18,316 bases of DNA from Sideroxydans sp. (GTDB lineage Bacteria; Pseudomonadota; Gammaproteobacteria; Burkholderiales; Gallionellaceae). The position numbers and the translations under genes were made by a program. Positions 15,530-18,316 of the stretch are shown here, piece by piece. Under the pieces are notes generated by a model, which saw nothing but the letters and a program-made list of their open reading frames with translations, did not search any database and was not told where the DNA came from. The stretch lies in the NCBI GenBank assembly GCA_030823965.1, contig JAVBYP010000084.1, positions 1 through 18,316 on the forward strand, read 5' to 3'. The first letter of the stretch is position 1, and the number at the start of each line of letters is the position of its first letter.

Positions 15530-15606
15530 GCGCCCGTAGCTCATTTGGATAGAGTATAGGTTTCCGAAGCCTAGGGTGGTGGGTTCGAATCCCGCCGGGC
15601 GCACCA
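15530..15606 (+). tRNA. tRNA-Arg (anticodon CCG)
   Basis: Full cloverleaf of 77 bases with encoded CCA. The acceptor GCGCCCG pairs with CGGGCGC. The D-stem is GCTC with GAGT, and the anticodon stem TAGGT pairs with GCCTA (one wobble). The anticodon loop TTCCGAA has CCG at 34-36; the variable loop is GGGTG. The T-arm GTGGG-TTCGAAT-CCCGC is perfect apart from one wobble. It decodes CGG. It is the second of two tandem copies, the first being decayed. Confidence 0.95.
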
Positions 15607-15660
15607 ATTTCAGACTTATGGTCATGCGACTTTAGGTCAATAAATTCTTGTCAAAACTTG

Positions 15661-15704
15661 TCGTGACCAACTCGTGACTATTTTGTGACTGACTCGTGAC
15701 CACG
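15661..15704. repeat. Four 11-base tandem repeats with core GTGAC
   Basis: TCGTGAC or TTGTGAC begins at 15661, 15672, 15683 and 15694, exactly 11 bases apart, so all copies lie on nearly the same helix face. The four-base tails differ (CAAC, TATT, TGAC, CACG). Eleven is not a multiple of three, so this is not a coding repeat. A pair of CTTGTC repeats ten bases apart (15647 and 15657) runs into the array. Such arrays serve as binding sites for integrases, replication initiators or regulators. The position 55 bases after a tRNA favours integrase arm sites (inference). Confidence 0.6.
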
Positions 15705-16099
15705 ATTTAGTTTACATAGACGATCATCTGTCATTTCTGACCTTTGCTTACCGTGACTGTTTTCTTGTTATGGAATAGAAGATTCACATTGACCTGCTAC
15801 ACCGCAGACAATCAAATACATGATTCATCTACTCCGAATGATTGCTCGACAGAAGTAGCAATAGAGGCCGCTTTTCGGTGCCTAAGCAGCCGTTTCTGGT
15901 TGTCCATAATTACTTCTGTTGTGTACCCCAGAGCAGACGTGACGGGGCAATGTATGTATCCGCATTTGCAGGACATGGATTCTGTAACCTACCGAAGATA
16001 ACTGGAAATGTGTAAGAAGCATGCAACCTTGGAGTTATTATTATGCGGCCAGCTTCAAGCTCGGCCGTATAAAATCTATTGGGCCCCTTGAGTAAACCG
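15705..16099. other. Gene-free stretch between tRNA region and hypothetical gene
   Basis: No convincing gene: an 85-codon frame at 15744-16001 starts with TTG, lacks a ribosome-binding site and has no recognisable motif. An 11-base palindrome AGCTTCAAGCT (16051-16061), flanked by CGGCC on both sides, lies just before a TATAAAAT -10 candidate (16068-16075), and probably belongs to the control region of the gene at 16100. AT content is higher than in the left part of the window. Confidence 0.4.
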
Positions 16100-16897
16100 A
16101 TGACTACCAGCCAGAAGGACATCGAGGACCACGCCGAAGGTCAATGCGTGGTCCATGAGCATCCAGTGCCACCGGGTGAACTTGATCGCTATGCAGTGGA
16201 TAGCGATCCTCACTCCGAAATGGATATTGCGCGCTATGTAGAAGGCCAGGCGCCGGATGAAACTGTTCAACACGTCGAGAAAATCAAACGTGAGATTGTT
16301 CTCGGAGATGCATACGATATCTGGGACGTCATGACTGACAAGGATCGGTGGTGGGTAATTACGAATCTCACGAACATATATTCCCAAAAATATTTCCCAA
16401 GCCTTGACTACACGTTGTCATTTCACATCGGTCTAATGGCTCGGCTGCAAAGCCGCTCTGGAAGGGTTAATGCCAATGATCCAAGCCCATTTGACGAAGT
16501 GCTTAGGCGTGGAGAGCAGGCCAGCGACAGACACGACAGCGCAGTTGAGGTGGAGGATTATCAGGCTGTCGGCATGCTTCTTAGGGAAAGCCTTATTTCA
16601 CTGACAACTGCCCTTCGCCGGCACACAGAGATACCTACGGAAATTGAACGACCCCAGGATTCCAACTTCAATGGATGGACGGAAGTTTTGATGAATCAGC
16701 TTTGTGGTGGTGGGAGCAACAAGGAGCTTCGCCAGCACTTGAAGAACACTGCCAAGGAAACGTGGCAACTCGTCAATTGGCTCACTCACACGAGGAGCGC
16801 CAACAAAACATCCTCATCTATTGCGATCCACGCCTGCCAAACAATCACCGGTCACTTCATACAGATTCTCGAAAGAAGTCGTACAGACCAGATGTAG
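16100..16897 (+). CDS. Hypothetical protein, likely truncated before a zinc-ribbon tail
   Basis: 265 residues from the ATG at 16100; TTG starts at 16079 and 16088 are possible. I cannot assign a function. The mostly helical, charged protein has conserved-looking segments: RYVEGQAPDETVQHVEKIK, AYDIWDVMTDKDRWWVITN, NIYSQKYFPSLDYTLSFHIG, and TWQLVNWLTHTRSA. From memory, relatives in diverse bacteria end in a CPxC...CxxC zinc ribbon; this is not verified. Here the frame stops at TAG (16895-16897), but continues in the same frame for 42 residues with exactly such a ribbon. The gene may therefore be a recent nonsense mutant, or be read through. Lower GC than the left-hand genes and isolation from any operon suggest an accessory gene. 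No secretion signal or membrane segment is seen. Confidence 0.7.
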   Translation: MTTSQKDIEDHAEGQCVVHEHPVPPGELDRYAVDSDPHSEMDIARYVEGQAPDETVQHVEKIKREIVLGDAYDIWDVMTDKDRWWVITNLTNIYSQKYFPSLDYTLSFHIGLMARLQSRSGRVNANDPSPFDEVLRRGEQASDRHDSAVEVEDYQAVGMLLRESLISLTTALRRHTEIPTEIERPQDSNFNGWTEVLMNQLCGGGSNKELRQHLKNTAKETWQLVNWLTHTRSANKTSSSIAIHACQTITGHFIQILERSRTDQM

Positions 16898-17026
16898 GAA
16901 TGCCCGGTTTGCAAGTCGCACGACATAAGAACGCATTACGATATTTCCATCCCACCTGATGGCGACTATTACGTGAGTTGTGGAGTCTGCGAATGGACAA
17001 ATCATCCAAGGTCGATCTCAGAATAA
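16898..17026 (+). pseudogene. Zinc-ribbon tail in frame after the TAG of the upstream gene
   Basis: The same frame as the hypothetical gene continues for 42 residues to a TAA. It reads ECPVCKSHDI at the start and SCGVCEW later: two CxxC knuckles 23 residues apart, as in a treble-clef or zinc-ribbon module. No start codon or ribosome-binding site serves it alone. It is best seen as the detached C-terminus of the upstream protein. Confidence 0.65.
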
Positions 17027-17054
17027 CTATGCGCAGAGGCCAAACCTATTATTC

Positions 17055-17089
17055 CACCGGACCTGCGCGAAAAGCCGCGCAGACCGGTG
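17055..17089. repeat. Strong hairpin between hypothetical and ChaC-like genes
   Basis: CACCGG (17055-17060) pairs with CCGGTG (17084-17089) and CTGCGCG (17063-17069) with CGCGCAG (17076-17082), with a small internal bulge and a 6-base loop: 13 pairs in all. No T-run follows on either strand. It could be a factor-dependent terminator, an mRNA-stabilising stem or a REP-like repeat. Confidence 0.5.
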
Positions 17090-17141
17090 AATTTAGACAT
17101 CGGGCTGTAACAGTTTCCACCGATCTTCCGAGGAATTGATG

Positions 17142-17660
17142 ATGTGGATTTTTGGGTACGGGTCACTTATGTGGGATAGCTGGGAAACCAAGTTCGGCTG
17201 TACTCGCCGTGTTGTAGCTGACCTTCCAGGCTATTGCCGCAGGTTCAACAAAGCATCGGTGCGGAATTGGGGTACGAAGGCTGCTCCTGGCCCCACTCTC
17301 AATCTCTCGAAGCTTGATACCGGCGTTTGTCGAGGTATCGCTTTTCAATTCCCCGATGCGCAGAAAATGGAAATTCTGTCCTACCTCGAGGGGCGAGAGG
17401 GGAAGGCATTTCCGCTTCACGATATTGTGGTACGCCTTGAGGATCAATCCGAAGTATCGGCCCTTGTGCCGCTCTACAACGGCAAGAATGTCATTGAAGG
17501 AAAGTCCCCTGAAGAGCTAGCCGCAATGGTGTTGGTTGCATCAGGCACTGACGGTACATGCTTGTCCTACGTCACCGGCATCGTCGACAAACTCTCTTCC
17601 TTGGGCATTAACGATCCCGCAGTCTCCGAGCTTTGGAAAGCCGTCAACAACCATGCGTAG
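17142..17660 (+). CDS. ChaC-like gamma-glutamylcyclotransferase
   Basis: A cytoplasmic enzyme of the ChaC/GGCT-like fold that releases 5-oxoproline, usually by cleaving glutathione to Cys-Gly. 172 residues from the ATG at 17142, which has AGGA seven bases upstream; two earlier in-frame starts (17136 TTG, 17139 ATG) are too close to that site. Diagnostic parts are WIFGYGSLMWDSWE at the N-terminus (YGSL substrate loop), PGYCRRFNKASV, WGTKAAPGPTLNL, and YLEGREGKAF, where E86 is the expected catalytic Glu. All key residues are present. It stands alone; a weak hairpin (17673-17689) followed by TTCTT may end it. The 260 bases to the ATPase stop contain only this and a 12-base palindrome, TTTCGGCCGAAA (17735-17746). 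Confidence 0.9.
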   Translation: MWIFGYGSLMWDSWETKFGCTRRVVADLPGYCRRFNKASVRNWGTKAAPGPTLNLSKLDTGVCRGIAFQFPDAQKMEILSYLEGREGKAFPLHDIVVRLEDQSEVSALVPLYNGKNVIEGKSPEELAAMVLVASGTDGTCLSYVTGIVDKLSSLGINDPAVSELWKAVNNHA

Positions 17661-17920
17661 TGCCGCCCAATTCAGACGTTGTATGTCTGTTCTTGACTAA
17701 ACCGGAAGCAATTCAGGCACACCTAAAACGACCGTTTCGGCCGAAAACTTGCCTGACTCTTGCTCGGCCAAAGCAGTCACTGAAAACTAGGTGATATTAC
17801 TTCCGCTTTTGATTCATTGCGGCCGGTTATGATTTTCCGAGTTTAGGTGCGTTTCTCATTCCAGAGTACCTGCTCATCCATCTAAAAATATGCGCATCCA
17901 GTCCTGCAGATTTTAGCAAG

Positions 17921-18316
17921 TTAGCCTTGATGGGCTGTGGCCTTGTATTTCAGCAAGCGCATTCCATTAAATACGACGATCAGGCTGGCTCCCATATCAG
18001 CGAATACCGCCATCCAGAGCGTGGCTTTTCCTGCAAGTGCCAAGATGAAAAATACCGCCTTGATGCCGATGGCCAGCGCGATGTTCTGCCGCAGCACGCG
18101 GGACGTATCGCGGCTTAGCCGGATGAAGTGCGGCACTTTGCGCAGATCGTCATCCATCAGGGCGACATCGGCTGTCTCGATGGCCGTGTCGGTTCCTGCG
18201 CTGCCCATTGCGAAGCCTATGGATGCCTTGGCCAGCGCTGGTGCATCGTTGATGCCGTCACCCACCATGCCAACTTTTCCATAACGACTGACCAATTCAT
18301 CAATCGCTACCAGCTT
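17921..18316 (-). CDS. Heavy-metal P-type ATPase, C-terminal end (ZntA/CadA-like; start outside window)
   Basis: Only the last 131 residues are inside; the frame is open to the right edge. The P-domain hinge [24 protein letters not shown] (split here over D-G-x-N-D and the following helix) is diagnostic for P-type ATPases. [21 protein letters not shown] is typical of the P1B group. The last two membrane helices follow, with the terminal [17 protein letters not shown], where the Asp near the start of the last helix is characteristic of Zn2+/Cd2+/Pb2+ exporters (P1B-2) rather than Cu+ pumps (which have MxxSS). It would export divalent heavy metals from the cytoplasm. Metal choice is inferred from this helix alone. 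Confidence 0.92.
   Translation of the reverse strand, partial: KLVAIDELVSRYGKVGMVGDGINDAPALAKASIGFAMGSAGTDTAIETADVALMDDDLRKVPHFIRLSRDTSRVLRQNIALAIGIKAVFFILALAGKATLWMAVFADMGASLIVVFNGMRLLKYKATAHQG

Noticed and set aside
15744..16001. 85-codon plus-strand frame in the gene-poor stretch
   Set aside because: TTG start, no ribosome-binding site, no recognisable motif; probably random or decayed sequence.
17720..17849. Inverted repeat CACCTAAA/TTTAGGTG, 130 bases end to end, as possible small transposable element
   Set aside because: Arms are only 8 bases, do not extend and no target duplication is visible; likely chance. It also does not match integron attC core patterns.
1..18316. CRISPR arrays, transposases, integrase genes, rRNA
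   Set aside because: None seen: no regularly spaced repeats of CRISPR length, no DDE or tyrosine-recombinase motifs, and no rRNA-like sequence in any part of the window.

Overview
The window looks like a chromosomal segment of a betaproteobacterium, probably of the Nitrosomonadales type (Gallionella, Sideroxydans or Methylophilus relatives). This rests on moderate GC (about 50-60 % in sampled lines), a fructokinase plus sucrose-phosphate synthase pair, a TctDE-like two-component system, and a DUF4212 plus VC_2705-type sodium:solute symporter pair. Taxonomy is inferred from gene content, not from a marker gene.

Layout: (1) 1-2907, minus strand: a sucrose-synthesis operon, fructokinase then sucrose-phosphate synthase (cut by the left edge), divergent from a MarR-type regulator (2908-3387). 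The shared 205-base spacer holds two opposed TATAAT boxes and a 12-base palindrome. (2) 3408-4166, minus: an unusual DapB-like reductase. (3) 4319-7359, plus: a cation:proton antiporter, an MscS-type channel and a secreted M23 peptidase, closely spaced or overlapping. (4) 7571-10424, plus: a SulP anion transporter with STAS domain, then an NhaD Na+/H+ antiporter, closed by a strong terminator. (5) 10473-12571, minus: sensor kinase and OmpR-type regulator, divergent from (6) 12703-15361, plus: a three-gene membrane operon (DUF4212 small subunit, long sodium:solute symporter, YggT-like small membrane protein). (7) 15415-15606: a decayed tRNA-Arg copy and an intact tRNA-Arg(CCG). (8) 15607-17920: an accessory-looking stretch with four 11-base-spaced repeats, a hypothetical gene whose zinc ribbon is cut off by an in-frame TAG, a long hairpin, and a ChaC-like gamma-glutamylcyclotransferase. 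(9) 17921-18316, minus: the 3' end of a heavy-metal P-type ATPase.

Blocks 1-6 fit one theme, adaptation to salt and osmotic change: sucrose as compatible solute, two proton-coupled antiporters, a turgor-release channel with a cell-wall hydrolase, and Na+-coupled uptake controlled by a two-component system. The joint role is inference; the individual families are well supported.

The most interesting points are the missing catalytic aspartate in the phosphatase-like part of the sucrose-phosphate synthase, the palindrome inside the fructokinase promoter, an EF-hand-like loop and long soluble insert in the symporter, the tRNA-Arg duplication with nearby 11-base iterons, and the amber codon separating a hypothetical protein from its CxxC...CxxC tail. 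No CRISPR array, transposase or integrase gene is visible.
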